This document shows positions 19,511 to 28,311 of a stretch of 64,000 bases of DNA, in pieces. The notes beneath the pieces were generated by a model. It worked only from the letters and a program-made list of their open reading frames with translations, ran no database searches and was not told where the DNA came from. The stretch is from Nonomuraea corallina (GTDB taxonomy: Bacteria > Actinomycetota > Actinomycetes > Streptosporangiales > Streptosporangiaceae), in contig NZ_JAPNNL010000012.1 in assembly GCF_027620315.1 (NCBI RefSeq), positions 1-64,000 on the forward strand. The letters are read 5' to 3'. Made by a program: the position numbers and the translations under genes. Position 1 is the stretch's first letter; every line of letters starts with the position of its first letter.

Positions 19511-20121
19511 GAGGCGGCGCCCAGGGCGGCCGGGCGGGCGGCCGCGAGCCGGGTGTCCAGCGTGGTCATGGACTCGTAGGCGGCGGGGGTGCCGGGGACG
19601 CCGCCGTACGTGACGTCGTCGAAGGAGCGGGCCGCGGCCGTCAGGTCGGCGGCGAAGGCCGGGAGCGCCAGGCCGCCCTCGGCGGCGAGCTCGTCGGCGG
19701 TGCGGCCCGGCATCCCGTCGACCAGGGCGCGTTCCTCCAGGTCACGGGCGATGGCCCGCATCCGCTCCTGGACGGCCTCGGTCCAGCGGCTCTCGGCGGC
19801 GAACCGCTCGGCCGCCTCCCGGTGTTCGGCCGCCGTCAGCCGCCGCACGTCGAACAGTTCGCCGGACCCGGCCCGCCGCCGGCCGGAGCGGCGGATCTGC
19901 CGGGCGACCAGCAGGGCGGTGCCCACGAGCAGCAGCAGGATGACGATCGCCGCCAGGACGCCGCCCGCGGCCCCGCCGCCGGCGGTCATGTCCAGCAGGT
20001 CGCCGACGAACTGGTCGAGGTGGCGCGTCAACCGGTCGAACAGCGGCTCCTGCGCGTACTGGGGTTTGAGGAGTTCGCGCGCCGCGCCCCAGGCGGCGTC
20101 CTCCCTGTCGATCGGGCTCAC
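19507..20121 (-). CDS. DUF4129 domain membrane protein
   Basis: 204 residues from GTG at 20121, which forms a GTGA overlap with the stop of the upstream gene; a longer GTG at 20148 is less likely. One membrane helix (GGVLAAIVILLLLVGTALLVA) divides a short N-terminal segment from the DUF4129 domain, which includes EHREAAERFAAESRWTEAVQERMRAIARDLEE (given here as a helical region, ~100-130). The family accompanies MoxR/DUF58/DUF4350 in actinobacteria. Biochemical role unknown. Confidence 0.83.
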   Translation of the reverse strand: MSPIDREDAAWGAARELLKPQYAQEPLFDRLTRHLDQFVGDLLDMTAGGGAAGGVLAAIVILLLLVGTALLVARQIRRSGRRRAGSGELFDVRRLTAAEHREAAERFAAESRWTEAVQERMRAIARDLEERALVDGMPGRTADELAAEGGLALPAFAADLTAAARSFDDVTYGGVPGTPAAYESMTTLDTRLAAARPAALGAAS

Positions 20122-21341
20122 GACCGGGCGGAGTGGGACGGGTGCCACAGCTCGTCGGCCGAGGTGGGCACCCAGCCCTGTCGCTGCTGCTCGATGGCCG
20201 CCGTCTGAAGGACGAGGTCGAAGGCCTCGGACCGCATGCGGCGGTCCGCGTACAGGAGCCCGGAGACGCCCGCCTCCAGCGGGTAGGTGAGCATGGCGCC
20301 GAGCATGCCGGCGATGGCGACCAGGACGGAGCTGATCACGACCGTTCCCACCGACCCCTCACCCAGGATGCCGATGAGGGACCCGGCGATGGTGAACGGC
20401 AGCTGCAGGACGGTCGTGATCAGCCCGACGATGAGCATGGTGAGCACCAGGATGCCCAGGACGCGCCAGAACTGGCCGGTCACCAGGCTCCACGAGCGGC
20501 GCATCGCGTCGATCGGCCCCCTGCCCTCCAGCACCACGGCGGCCGGCGCGAAGGCGAAGCGCGCACGGAAGAACAGCACGTACGCGAGAGACAACAGGAA
20601 CATCAGCAGGAACACCACGATGGTCGCCCCGGCCGAGACGCCCGCCGTGATGGCGACCGCGAGCACCGCGACCGTCACGGCCGCCGGGACCAGCATGATG
20701 AGACCCTGCAGCGCGACCACGCCGAACAGGGCGGGCAGCCTGCTCTTGGTCGTCCGCCACGCCTCCTGGGCGGTGATCCTGCCGCCGAACACGGCCCGGC
20801 CGAGGATGCGCGTCAGCACCCCGGTCAGCACGGTCACCGCGACGAAGCTGATCGCCGCCGAGACGAGCGAGCCGGCGAGCTGGGCCACGAGCGAGCCGGA
20901 GGTGAGGGCCGGGTCCCCCGCGCCGAAGGCGGTGGACTCGTCCAGGTACGGGGTCATGGTCCCGAACACGAAGCCCTGCCCGACGGCCACCGGGATGGCG
21001 ACGAGCAGGGCCGCGACCGCCGACAGGCCGAGCACGGCCTTCGGGTTGGAGCGGATCAGCTTGATCGTGCCGTCGTAGATGTCGCCCAGGCCGAGCGGCC
21101 GCAGGGGGATGATGCCGGGCCGCAGCGCGGGCATATAGGGCAGATGCCCTGGGGGCGGAGGGGGGAGAGGCGCGAAGGACGGTTGCCCGCCCTCCGGGGG
21201 TGCGAACGAAGGACCGGAGGGCTGCTGCTGCGCACCGCCGGGGGCGGTCCACGGCGACGCCGGAGGCGCGCCGTAGGGCGGGGGTTGCTCCGCGGCCCAG
21301 CCTGGAGGCCTCTCTGACGTGGGACCGTGACCGTCTGACAT
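20118..21341 (-). CDS. GPDPase-type membrane-domain protein
   Basis: 407 residues from ATG at 21341. The first ~95 residues are Pro/Gln/Gly-rich and disordered. The rest contains about six membrane helices in the pattern of the glycerophosphoryl diester phosphodiesterase membrane domain (IIPLRPLGLGDIYDG, NPKAVLGLSAVAALLVAI, a later AMRRSWSLVTGQFWRVLGI). No phosphodiesterase catalytic domain is attached. It is the first gene of the coupled leftward operon ending with DUF58 and is divergent from mtrA. An open frame continues upstream, but that part is antisense to mtrA. Confidence 0.82.
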   Translation of the reverse strand: MSDGHGPTSERPPGWAAEQPPPYGAPPASPWTAPGGAQQQPSGPSFAPPEGGQPSFAPLPPPPPGHLPYMPALRPGIIPLRPLGLGDIYDGTIKLIRSNPKAVLGLSAVAALLVAIPVAVGQGFVFGTMTPYLDESTAFGAGDPALTSGSLVAQLAGSLVSAAISFVAVTVLTGVLTRILGRAVFGGRITAQEAWRTTKSRLPALFGVVALQGLIMLVPAAVTVAVLAVAITAGVSAGATIVVFLLMFLLSLAYVLFFRARFAFAPAAVVLEGRGPIDAMRRSWSLVTGQFWRVLGILVLTMLIVGLITTVLQLPFTIAGSLIGILGEGSVGTVVISSVLVAIAGMLGAMLTYPLEAGVSGLLYADRRMRSEAFDLVLQTAAIEQQRQGWVPTSADELWHPSHSARS

Positions 21342-21602
21342 ATCCCAATCCTGGCACGCTGGCCGGGTGGGTGGGGTCCAGCCCTGGACAAGACCGCGTC
21401 CCCGGGCACGCGGTCCCGCGTCGAGGATCTCTCCCAGGGTGGCCGAAAGACCTTCTGTTACCGCAGACTGAGGGGGAGCGGTCGTGGTGCGAGCCGGATG
21501 TCCGCCTTCCGCGGGACTCATGTCACACTCATGGGCCGGGCGGGGGTAACCTTCACCGACCGTGCAGGTATGTCCCAAAATGCGTAGAACGAATGAGGGG
21601 CC

Positions 21603-22280
21603 ATGAAAGGTCGCGTGCTGGTCGTCGACGACGATGCCGCTCTCGCCGAGATGCTGGGCATCGTGTTGCGCGGAGAGGGCTTCGAACCATCCTTTGTCAG
21701 TGACGGCGACAAGGCGCTGGACGCGTTCCGTGACACGCGTCCCGATCTCGTCCTGCTCGACCTGATGCTGCCCGGCGCCGACGGCATCGACGTCGCCCGC
21801 CGGATCCGGGCGGAGTCCGGGGTGCCGATCGTCATGCTCACGGCCAAGAGCGACACCATCGACGTGGTGCTGGGGCTGGAGTCTGGCGCCGACGACTACA
21901 TCGTCAAGCCGTTCAAGCCGAAGGAACTGGTGGCCCGGGTGCGGGCGCGACTGCGCCGCACCGACGAGCCCACCCCCGAGATCCTGCAGATCGGCGACAT
22001 CACCATCGACGTGGCCGGCCACTCGGTCAAGCGCGGCGAGGAGACCATCAACCTCACGCCGCTCGAGTTCGACCTGCTCGTCGCACTGGCCCGCAAGCCG
22101 CGCCAGGTGTTCACCCGCGAGGTTTTGCTGGAGCAGGTCTGGGGCTACCGCCACGCGGCCGACACCCGCCTGGTCAACGTGCACGTGCAGCGCCTCCGCG
22201 CCAAGATCGAGAAGGACCCCGAGCACCCCGAGATCGTGGTGACGGTCCGCGGCGTGGGCTACAAGGCCGGCCCCGCCTAG
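21603..22280 (+). CDS. mtrA: Two-component response regulator MtrA
   Basis: 225 residues, OmpR/PhoB class. The receiver has the acidic pocket VVDDD and phospho-acceptor Asp53 in LVLLDLMLPG, the Thr of MLTAKS and the Lys of IVKPFKPKEL. The winged-helix domain has NLTPLEFDLLVALARKP and RLVNVHVQRLRAKIEKDP. MtrA controls cell division, wall metabolism and, in actinomycetes, development. mtrB follows after 18 bp and lpqB after that, the conserved order. The 261-bp spacer upstream holds GTAAC-type elements on both strands but no decisive promoter. Confidence 0.95.
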   Translation: MKGRVLVVDDDAALAEMLGIVLRGEGFEPSFVSDGDKALDAFRDTRPDLVLLDLMLPGADGIDVARRIRAESGVPIVMLTAKSDTIDVVLGLESGADDYIVKPFKPKELVARVRARLRRTDEPTPEILQIGDITIDVAGHSVKRGEETINLTPLEFDLLVALARKPRQVFTREVLLEQVWGYRHAADTRLVNVHVQRLRAKIEKDPEHPEIVVTVRGVGYKAGPA

Positions 22281-22298
22281 CGTCCCGCCTCCCCCGCC

Positions 22299-24035
22299 AT
22301 GCCCCCGGCCAAGACCAGACGTCCGCGCCGCCGGACGCTCCGCCAGATACTCGGCGGAGTCCGGCGGCGGGCTCGTCGTGCGGCGGGCAGGATCCGGCGG
22401 CTGTGGCGGCGCTCGCTCCAGCTCCAGGTCGTCACCAGCACCCTGGTGATCTCGGTGATCGTGGTCGTGGTGCTCGGCATCTTCCTCTCCGACCAGATCA
22501 ACAACTCCGTCATCGAGCGCCGCCAGCAGTCCGCCGCGAGCGAGGCGGCCGCCGACCGGCTGCAGATCGCCGACGCGCTCATCCGGCGCGAGGACGACCA
22601 GGCCAAGCCCTCCGACTCCGGCAACAGCGTGCCGCCCGACCCGCTCGACGAGGTGATGGACACCATCATCGGCACCGGCAGGGACGGCTGGAAGAAGCGC
22701 TACGAGGTGCTGATCCTCAACGTCGACGAGCCGGGCAGGTCACGCGCGTCCGGCAACGTCAGCGAACAGAACATCCCCCTGGCCCTCCAGCAGATGCTGC
22801 GCCGCCAGGCGGAGAAGTTCATCGACAGGCCGCAGCGCTACACCGAGCCGATCAGCTTCCCCGGCGAGAGCCAGCCCCGGCAGACCCTCGTCATCGGCGC
22901 CATCCTCCACGTCAACGGCAGCTACGAGGTCTACCACTTCTTCCCGTTCGACGAAGAAGAGCAGATGCTGTCGAACGTCCGGCTGGCCATCGTCGTTGTC
23001 GGTTTCGGGCTCGTGCTGCTGCTCGCCGCGATCGCGTACCTGGTGGCCCGCCAGGTCGTCACGCCGGTCAGGCTGGCCCGCCAGGCGGCGGAGCGCCTGG
23101 CGGCGGGCAAGCTCGACGAGCGGCTCAAGGTACGCGGCGAGGACGACCTGGCCAGACTCGCGACCTCGTTCAACGAGATGGCCGCCAACCTGGCGCTGAA
23201 GATCCACCAGTTGGAGGAGCTGTCGCAGGTGCAGCGGCAGTTCGTCTCCGACGTCTCGCACGAGCTGCGCACCCCGCTCACCACCGTCCGCATGGCCGCC
23301 GACCTGCTGTACGACGCGCGCGAGGACTTCGAGCCGATGGCCTCCCGCTCCGCCGAGCTGATGCAGGCCCAGCTCGAACGGTTCGAGTCGATGCTGGCCG
23401 ACCTGCTGGAGATCAGCCGGTACGACGCCGGCGCCGCCACCCTGGACCTCGACTCCGTCGACGTCCGCGACGTGGTGCTGCGGGCCATCGCCGACTCCGA
23501 GGCGCTGGCCGAACGCCACAGCACCCGCTTCGAGCTGCGGCTGCCCAACGAGCCGTGCATGGCCGAGATCGACAACCGCCGGGTCGAGCGCATCCTGCGC
23601 AACCTGCTGTTCAACGCCATCGAGCACGGCGAGGGCCGCGACGTCGTGGTCACCGTGGGCGCCGACAGGGACGCGGTGGCGGTCGCCGTGCGCGACCACG
23701 GCATCGGGCTCAAACCCGGCGAGGAGACGCTGGTCTTCGACCGGTTCTGGCGGGCCGACCCGTCGCGGGCCAGGACCATCGGCGGCACCGGTCTCGGCCT
23801 GGCCATCTCCCGCGAGGACGCGGTGCTGCACGGCGGCTGGCTGCAGGCGTGGGGCCAGCCGGGCGAAGGCTCGCAGTTCCGGCTCACCCTGCCCAGGAAG
23901 GCCGGCACCGGGCTCAAGGGCTCCCCGCTGTCGCTGGTGCCGCCCGAGATCGAGATGCGCCGCACCTGGCGCGGCCAGATGACGCCGGTGCTGCTGCCGG
24001 CCACCGGCGACGGGGGCGGGCATGACGAGGTCTAG
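22299..24035 (+). CDS. mtrB: Sensor histidine kinase MtrB
   Basis: 578 residues. A basic N-terminus precedes TM1 (LQVVTSTLVISVIVVVVLGIFL, ~44-65). An extracytoplasmic sensor of ~160 residues follows, then TM2 (LAIVVVGFGLVLLLAAIAYLVA), HAMP, and HisKA with the phospho-His in FVSDVSHELRTPLTTV. The HATPase domain has an N-box NLLFNAIEHGEG, DHGIGL and GGTGLGLAISRED. It phosphorylates MtrA. The 3' end overlaps lpqB by 14 bp, so the lipoprotein modulator is made with it. Confidence 0.95.
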   Translation: MPPAKTRRPRRRTLRQILGGVRRRARRAAGRIRRLWRRSLQLQVVTSTLVISVIVVVVLGIFLSDQINNSVIERRQQSAASEAAADRLQIADALIRREDDQAKPSDSGNSVPPDPLDEVMDTIIGTGRDGWKKRYEVLILNVDEPGRSRASGNVSEQNIPLALQQMLRRQAEKFIDRPQRYTEPISFPGESQPRQTLVIGAILHVNGSYEVYHFFPFDEEEQMLSNVRLAIVVVGFGLVLLLAAIAYLVARQVVTPVRLARQAAERLAAGKLDERLKVRGEDDLARLATSFNEMAANLALKIHQLEELSQVQRQFVSDVSHELRTPLTTVRMAADLLYDAREDFEPMASRSAELMQAQLERFESMLADLLEISRYDAGAATLDLDSVDVRDVVLRAIADSEALAERHSTRFELRLPNEPCMAEIDNRRVERILRNLLFNAIEHGEGRDVVVTVGADRDAVAVAVRDHGIGLKPGEETLVFDRFWRADPSRARTIGGTGLGLAISREDAVLHGGWLQAWGQPGEGSQFRLTLPRKAGTGLKGSPLSLVPPEIEMRRTWRGQMTPVLLPATGDGGGHDEV

Positions 24036-25782
24036 GCGGCTCAGGGCCGCCGGCTTCGCGCTGGCGCTGTTCACGGCCGTCACCGGGTGCGCCGTCATCC
24101 CCGTGGGCGGGCCCTTCCCGGTGGACGAGGCGGGCAGCGGCGACTCGGTCACCGTGCCGTTCCAGCGGATGGTCGCCGTCGCGCCGCAGCCCGACTGGGG
24201 GCCGCAACAGGTCGTGGAGGGCCTGCTGGCCGCCATGGCCGCCTACCACGACGACCCTTCCGTCCTGCCCGGCTACCTCACCGAGGAGGCCAGGCGCGTC
24301 TGGAAACCCGACGGCGCGATCACCGTGATCGACAACTCGTTCCGGTTCGGCGAGCTCATCGAGGACAAGGAGAAGCGCGAGACCGTCATCACCGTCCAGG
24401 GCAACAAGATCGCGCAGATCAACGAGGACGACACGTACGTGCCGGTCAGCCGGTCCGACGACCCCAAGATGACTCGCCAGTTCACCCTGGTCAAGGACGC
24501 GAGCGGCGCCTACAGGGTCAACGGGCTGCAGCAGGGCCTCCTGCTCACCGACGCCGACGTGCGCCGCGCGTACCGGCCCACCAACCTCTACTACCTCAAC
24601 GGCTCCTCCGGCGCCGACCCGCAGCCCGACCGGCTGGTCGTCGACCGGGTGCGGCTGCGCGTCGACCCCGACAAGAGCTTCGCCCAGACCATCATCGAAC
24701 GCCTTGTCGAAGGGCCCACCAGCGCGCTGCAGGGCGCGGTCGGCAACGAGTTCCCCGACGGCGCCAGGGTGCGGTGGATCCGGTCCAGCGAGGACCGGGT
24801 GCTGATCAACATGGGCGGTCCGTTCAACCCGCTCTCCACCTTCACCCAAGGGTTCCAGGCCCAGCTCAGGGCCAGCCTGAGCAGCAACAACCTGGCCAAC
24901 GGGCGCACGCTCGAAGTGCTCCTCGACGGCGAGCAGTTCTTCTCGTCGGGCCCGCTCACCGTGCCCGCCAACCTGCCGGAGAGCTGGCTGGGCAGCGAGG
25001 ACAAACAGGTCTTCTACACCAGCGACGGCACCGTCTTCATCCTCGCCCCCGACGGCGAGGGCCACCCGGTGACCGGACCCGCCGGGCAGCCCAGCGAGGG
25101 CTACACCGGCTTCGCGATCTCCAAGGACCGCGACCGCATCGCCGCCAGGTCCGCCGCGGGCGGCATCTGGGTGACCCGTCACTCTCCCGACGGCCGCTGG
25201 CAGGAGTCCATCCCCGGCACCGACCTCACGGACCCGTCCTGGCACCGCGACGGCAGCCTGTGGACGTTCGACCGGCGCAACGACGCCGTCATCCGCTCCC
25301 ACCCCGTCGTCGGGCGCGGCCCGGAACGCATCGCCGCCCCCGCGCTCCGCGGGCAGGACGTGACCTCCCTGCGGATGGCCAGGGACGGCGTCCGGGTCGC
25401 GGTCACGGTCGGCGACAGCGAGGTCCAGGTCGGCGCGCTCACGGGCGGCGGCGGCAACGCGATGCTCAGCAACTTCCAGACGCTGACGACGGTGTCCGGC
25501 GGCGACGAGATCGTCGACATCGCCTGGAGCGACGGCGGCCACCTGCTGGTCCTGGTCCAGACCAAGGCCGGCCAGTTCGTCAACGAGATCAACGTCGGCG
25601 ACGGCGAGACCGCTCAGCTCCCGACCACCAGCAAACGGCTGAAGCGCCTGGCCGCGCTGGGCGACGCGATCCTGGCGACGACCGAGGAGAGCAACGAGAT
25701 CCTCGAATACAGCCGCGACAAGCAGACCTGGACCCCCAAACCCGCCACCGCCGTCGACCACCCCCTCTTCACCCTCGGCTGA
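24022..25782 (+). CDS. lpqB: Lipoprotein LpqB
   Basis: 586 residues. The signal peptide has a lipobox around AVTGC (Cys ~22). A GerMN-like domain lies about residues 200-310 (TIIERLVEGPTSAL), followed by a C-terminal beta-propeller-like region with repeated DG and W motifs. LpqB interacts with the MtrB sensor and tunes its activity in mycobacteria; gene order and overlap with mtrB support the same role. It is anchored on the outer face of the cytoplasmic membrane. Confidence 0.93.
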   Translation: MTRSRRLRAAGFALALFTAVTGCAVIPVGGPFPVDEAGSGDSVTVPFQRMVAVAPQPDWGPQQVVEGLLAAMAAYHDDPSVLPGYLTEEARRVWKPDGAITVIDNSFRFGELIEDKEKRETVITVQGNKIAQINEDDTYVPVSRSDDPKMTRQFTLVKDASGAYRVNGLQQGLLLTDADVRRAYRPTNLYYLNGSSGADPQPDRLVVDRVRLRVDPDKSFAQTIIERLVEGPTSALQGAVGNEFPDGARVRWIRSSEDRVLINMGGPFNPLSTFTQGFQAQLRASLSSNNLANGRTLEVLLDGEQFFSSGPLTVPANLPESWLGSEDKQVFYTSDGTVFILAPDGEGHPVTGPAGQPSEGYTGFAISKDRDRIAARSAAGGIWVTRHSPDGRWQESIPGTDLTDPSWHRDGSLWTFDRRNDAVIRSHPVVGRGPERIAAPALRGQDVTSLRMARDGVRVAVTVGDSEVQVGALTGGGGNAMLSNFQTLTTVSGGDEIVDIAWSDGGHLLVLVQTKAGQFVNEINVGDGETAQLPTTSKRLKRLAALGDAILATTEESNEILEYSRDKQTWTPKPATAVDHPLFTLG

Positions 25783-25806
25783 CCACGGTCCAGCGCCTTC
25801 GGGCTG

Positions 25807-26865
25807 ATGACCGAGGTGAACCAGGCGGACACGGAAAGTGTCGGTGGCGGGCGGCATTCTGGGGCGGTGTTCGCCGCTCTGCTCGATGCCGTCCTGCCGC
25901 AGCCGTGCCTGGGCTGCGGCGCCCCAGGGGGTCGCCTGTGCGATCACTGCCTGGCGCGCCTCGCCGATCCCGCCTGCCGCATGCCGAGTCCCGTCCCTGA
26001 CGGGCTGCCCGCGTGCTGGTCCGCCTCGCCGTACGCGGGCGTCGCGCGCGTGGCGGTCATCGCCTACAAGGAGCGGGGCGAGGCGGCCCTGGCGGGGAGC
26101 CTGGCCGATCTCCTGGCCTTCACCCTCACCACCGCCCTGCGCCATCCTCATCTGGACGCTGAGGGCCTCGTGGGCGCCATCCAGGATGCGGGGGAGGACC
26201 ATCCCGGGCGTCCCCGGCGGAGCACTCCGAGCGCGGGGGAGGACCGTCCCGCACATCCCCGGCGGAGCGCTCCGAGGGGCCCGGGGGAGGACCGTCCCGC
26301 ACATCCCCGGCGGAGCGCTCCGAGGGGCCCGGGGGAGGGCCGTCCCGCGTGTCCCGGGCGGAGCGCTCCGAGGGCGTGCGGGCCGGCCGGGGTGACGGTG
26401 ATCGTGGTGCCCGTGCCCAGCGGCCGGGCGGCGGTCAGGGGGAGGGGCCATGATCACATGGCCGCGCTGGCGGACCGGGTGGTGCGCCGTCTGCGCCGCC
26501 AAGGAGTTCCCGCCCTCCTCTGGCCCGCGCTGCGGCAGCGCCGGAAGGTGGCCGACCAGTCAGGGCTGAGCTCCGCCGACCGGGTGGCCAACCTGGCCGG
26601 CTCCTTCCTCGTACCACCAGACGCGATCCGCCTCCTGGACGACTCCACCCGCCCACGTCCTCCCGGCGGCCTCCCTCCGCCGGAAGCTCTCGTACGGGGC
26701 CGTTCCGGTGGCCGGGTGGTCATCGTGGACGACGTGGTCACGACCGGGGCCACGCTCGCCGACGCCGCGCGGGCCCTGCGGGAGGCGGGAGCGGCCGTGC
26801 CCCTGGCCGTCACCGTCGCCGCGACACGCCGAAGCTCACGAAATGGTCACGGTGACCGTGAGTGA
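25807..26865 (+). CDS. ComF family phosphoribosyltransferase-like protein with internal repeat
   Basis: 352 residues from ATG at 25807; GTG at 25867 is an alternative that begins closer to the conserved start (FAALLDAVLPQPC). An N-terminal zinc ribbon has CLGCGAP and LCDHC. The C-terminal phosphoribosyltransferase fold has VIVVPVPSGR and the PRPP loop VVIVDDVVTTGATL. ComF-like proteins act in DNA uptake in competent bacteria, but the actinobacterial role is unknown. This copy is longer than usual because a four-unit Pro/Arg-rich repeat is inserted between the two domains. Confidence 0.87.
   Translation: MTEVNQADTESVGGGRHSGAVFAALLDAVLPQPCLGCGAPGGRLCDHCLARLADPACRMPSPVPDGLPACWSASPYAGVARVAVIAYKERGEAALAGSLADLLAFTLTTALRHPHLDAEGLVGAIQDAGEDHPGRPRRSTPSAGEDRPAHPRRSAPRGPGEDRPAHPRRSAPRGPGEGRPACPGRSAPRACGPAGVTVIVVPVPSGRAAVRGRGHDHMAALADRVVRRLRRQGVPALLWPALRQRRKVADQSGLSSADRVANLAGSFLVPPDAIRLLDDSTRPRPPGGLPPPEALVRGRSGGRVVIVDDVVTTGATLADAARALREAGAAVPLAVTVAATRRSSRNGHGDRE
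26190..26378 (+). repeat. In-frame 45/48-bp minisatellite inside comF
   Basis: Four tandem units start at 26190, 26235, 26283 and 26331, one of 45 bp and the others 48 bp, each opening GGGGGAGG. They encode 15- to 16-residue Pro/Arg-rich units beginning GEDHP, GEDRP, GEDRP and GEGRP. Copies 2 and 3 are virtually identical, pointing to recent expansion. Unit length divisible by three keeps the downstream PRTase domain in frame. Confidence 0.9.
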
Positions 26866-27048
26866 GCAAGATCGTCTATGCCTTCTCCCTCCAGGGCTAC
26901 ATTTCCGTGCCAAGGAGAGGCCGATCAAGCAGCTCAGGGCCATGACATCTCTTCCCGTACAGGGCGGCGAGGGACCAATCCCGGCATCTGATCAGACCGT
27001 AACCCGGCGAGAAAATCACGGAAAGTGATCGTTTGAGGCTCGTCCCGG

Positions 27049-27077
27049 CTGACATTCGCCGCCGATCCGGATAGCGT
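27049..27077 (+). promoter_or_regulatory. hpf: Candidate housekeeping promoter of hpf
   Basis: CTGACA, a 17-bp spacer and TAGCGT match actinobacterial sigma-70-type spacing. Predicted initiation is near 27084, giving a leader of about 390 nt before hpf. Motif-based only. Confidence 0.5.
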
Positions 27078-27227
27078 CTGAACATGGCACCCGTTCGGGT
27101 CCGTGGTTGCGCAGAGCCGGAGCACCCGGCTCCGCTAGCCGATGCCAGCCGCAGGCGAAACGGCCCACGTAAGGCGACTTTTCGTCGACCGATCACGGTG
27201 CGGCTTAGGGGTAAGTCCTGCCTCCCC

Positions 27228-27246
27228 GGGGGTCCAGATGTCCCCC
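27228..27246 (+). other. GC-rich hairpin in the hpf leader
   Basis: GGGGG and CCCCC flank a nine-base loop in the middle of the hpf leader. It could act as an attenuator or a structural element of the leader; no T-run follows. Confidence 0.4.
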
Positions 27247-27470
27247 GTCAGGAGAGAAGGGCGGTAGTGGCATCAGAGCTGCGAAACCCTCAGCAGGCGG
27301 ATGTGGGGTCGAAGACCAGGTCGGCCGGACGGGTGCCATCCGCGTTTCCGGTGACGAGGAGTCGGAAGAGGGTAAGCGTGACAGAAAGGCAGACCGGACT
27401 GGACCCCGCCCGGCACCTGGCAGGTCGTCGGGCGCTCTATCTCAGTCGTTAGGCGAAGGGGGGCTGTTGC

Positions 27471-28133
27471 ATGGACATCATCGTCAAGGGCCGGCACACA
27501 GGAGTGAGTGATCGGTTCCGCGACCAGGTGACAACCAAGCTGGCCAGGATCGAGCGTCTGGACAACAAACTCATCCGAGTCGATGTGGAGGTGTCGAAGG
27601 AGCGCAACGTCCGGGCGGCCGACCAGCGAGAGCGGGTCGAGCTGACCATTCACACCCGCGGGCCCGCCATCCGCGCGGAGGCCTGCGCCGATGACCGGTT
27701 CGCCGCCCTCGACATCGCGATGGACAAGCTGGAAGGGCGCCTGCGCAGGCTCGCCGACCGGCGCAAGGTCCATCACGGCAACCACAAGCCCGCCTCGGTG
27801 GCGGAGTTCACGGCCGGGGTGCCCGACCTGGCCGCGCCCCTGCCCCAGCAGGCCGAGCCGGCCCGTGCGGAGGTCGAGTCCGAGGAGGACCGGCTGCCTG
27901 ACGAGAAGCAGTACGACGACATCGTCCCCATCGAGATGGACGGCGACGGCCCTCTGATCGTCCGGGAGAAGTTCCACAAGGCAGAGCCCATGACCATCGA
28001 CCAGGCCCTCCTCGAGATGGAGCTGGTCGGCCACGACTTCTATCTGTTCCGTGACAAGGAGAGCGGTCTTCCGTCCGTCGTCTACAACCGTCGTGGGTAC
28101 AACTACGGCGTGCTGCGGCTCGTAGAGCCCTGA
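27471..28133 (+). CDS. hpf: Long-form ribosome hibernation promoting factor
   Basis: 220 residues, ATG with AAGGGGGG at 27456-27463. The N-terminal RaiA/YfiA domain (DIIVKGRHTGVSDRFRDQV, ~2-105) binds the 30S decoding region. An acidic linker (~115-160) leads to the C-terminal dimerisation domain (MTIDQALLEMELVGHDFYLFRD and RRGYNYGVLRLVEP, two separate parts) that pairs ribosomes into 100S particles. It stabilises idle ribosomes in stationary phase or stress. The long upstream leader suggests post-transcriptional or multi-promoter control. Same place as Rv3241c. Confidence 0.93.
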   Translation: MDIIVKGRHTGVSDRFRDQVTTKLARIERLDNKLIRVDVEVSKERNVRAADQRERVELTIHTRGPAIRAEACADDRFAALDIAMDKLEGRLRRLADRRKVHHGNHKPASVAEFTAGVPDLAAPLPQQAEPARAEVESEEDRLPDEKQYDDIVPIEMDGDGPLIVREKFHKAEPMTIDQALLEMELVGHDFYLFRDKESGLPSVVYNRRGYNYGVLRLVEP

Positions 28134-28230
28134 CGGACCGCCAGAAAGATCTTCTCGGACCACCCGAGGACCGCGGCACACGTGCGATCATGGCGGTCCG
28201 ACGGCTCTGGCCCCCCGACGAGGAGGAGAC

Positions 28231-28311
28231 GTGAGCGAGCTCAGTCAGGCGAGGATGGGCGAGCGGATCGATGACACGACGGTCGCGAGGCGGATCAAGG
28301 AGGCCCTGTGA
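28231..28311 (+). CDS. 26-codon small ORF coupled to the NarL-type regulator
   Basis: GTG at 28231 directly follows AGGAGGAG (28221-28228). The frame encodes a charged 26-residue peptide (starts VSELSQARMGERI, ends RRIKEAL), with 24 of 26 third positions G or C, as in real genes here. Its TGA lies within the GTGA that starts the response regulator, so the two are translationally coupled. I recognise no family. It may be a small protein or a leader peptide that delivers ribosomes to the regulator start. Confidence 0.6.
   Translation: MSELSQARMGERIDDTTVARRIKEAL

Larger units (their letters stand above)
26866..27470 (+). other. Long spacer: hpf promoter and structured leader RNA
   Basis: 605 bp without a convincing gene. 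The first ~180 bp are relatively AT-rich for the window. From a candidate start near 27084 the transcript would have several strong hairpins in a row: ACCCG/CGGGT, GAGCCGG/CCGGCTC, CGAC/GTCG and GGGGG/CCCCC. A frame from ATG 27084 to TAG 27452 is open, but its third-position GC is visibly lower than in real genes here, so I favour a structured untranslated leader. No named riboswitch was recognised. Confidence 0.55.

Noticed and set aside
21342-22226. N-terminal extension of the GPDPase-domain membrane protein into mtrA
   Set aside because: The frame is open upstream of 21341 but is antisense to the whole mtrA gene; the ATG at 21341 gives a normal family length.
23914-26502. Long antisense frame across mtrB, lpqB and comF, with its own repeat
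   Set aside because: The apparent protein repeat is only the reverse complement of the comF minisatellite.
27084-27300. c-di-AMP (ydaO-type) or cobalamin riboswitch upstream of hpf
   Set aside because: Fragments such as GCTAGCC and CGCAGGCG and a GGGGTAAGTCC looked suggestive, but the conserved blocks are not in the right order or spacing.
27084-27452. 122-codon Arg-rich frame in the hpf leader
   Set aside because: It starts at a promoter-proximal ATG, but codon third positions are much less GC-biased than in real genes here. I kept it as a leader observation, not as a CDS.
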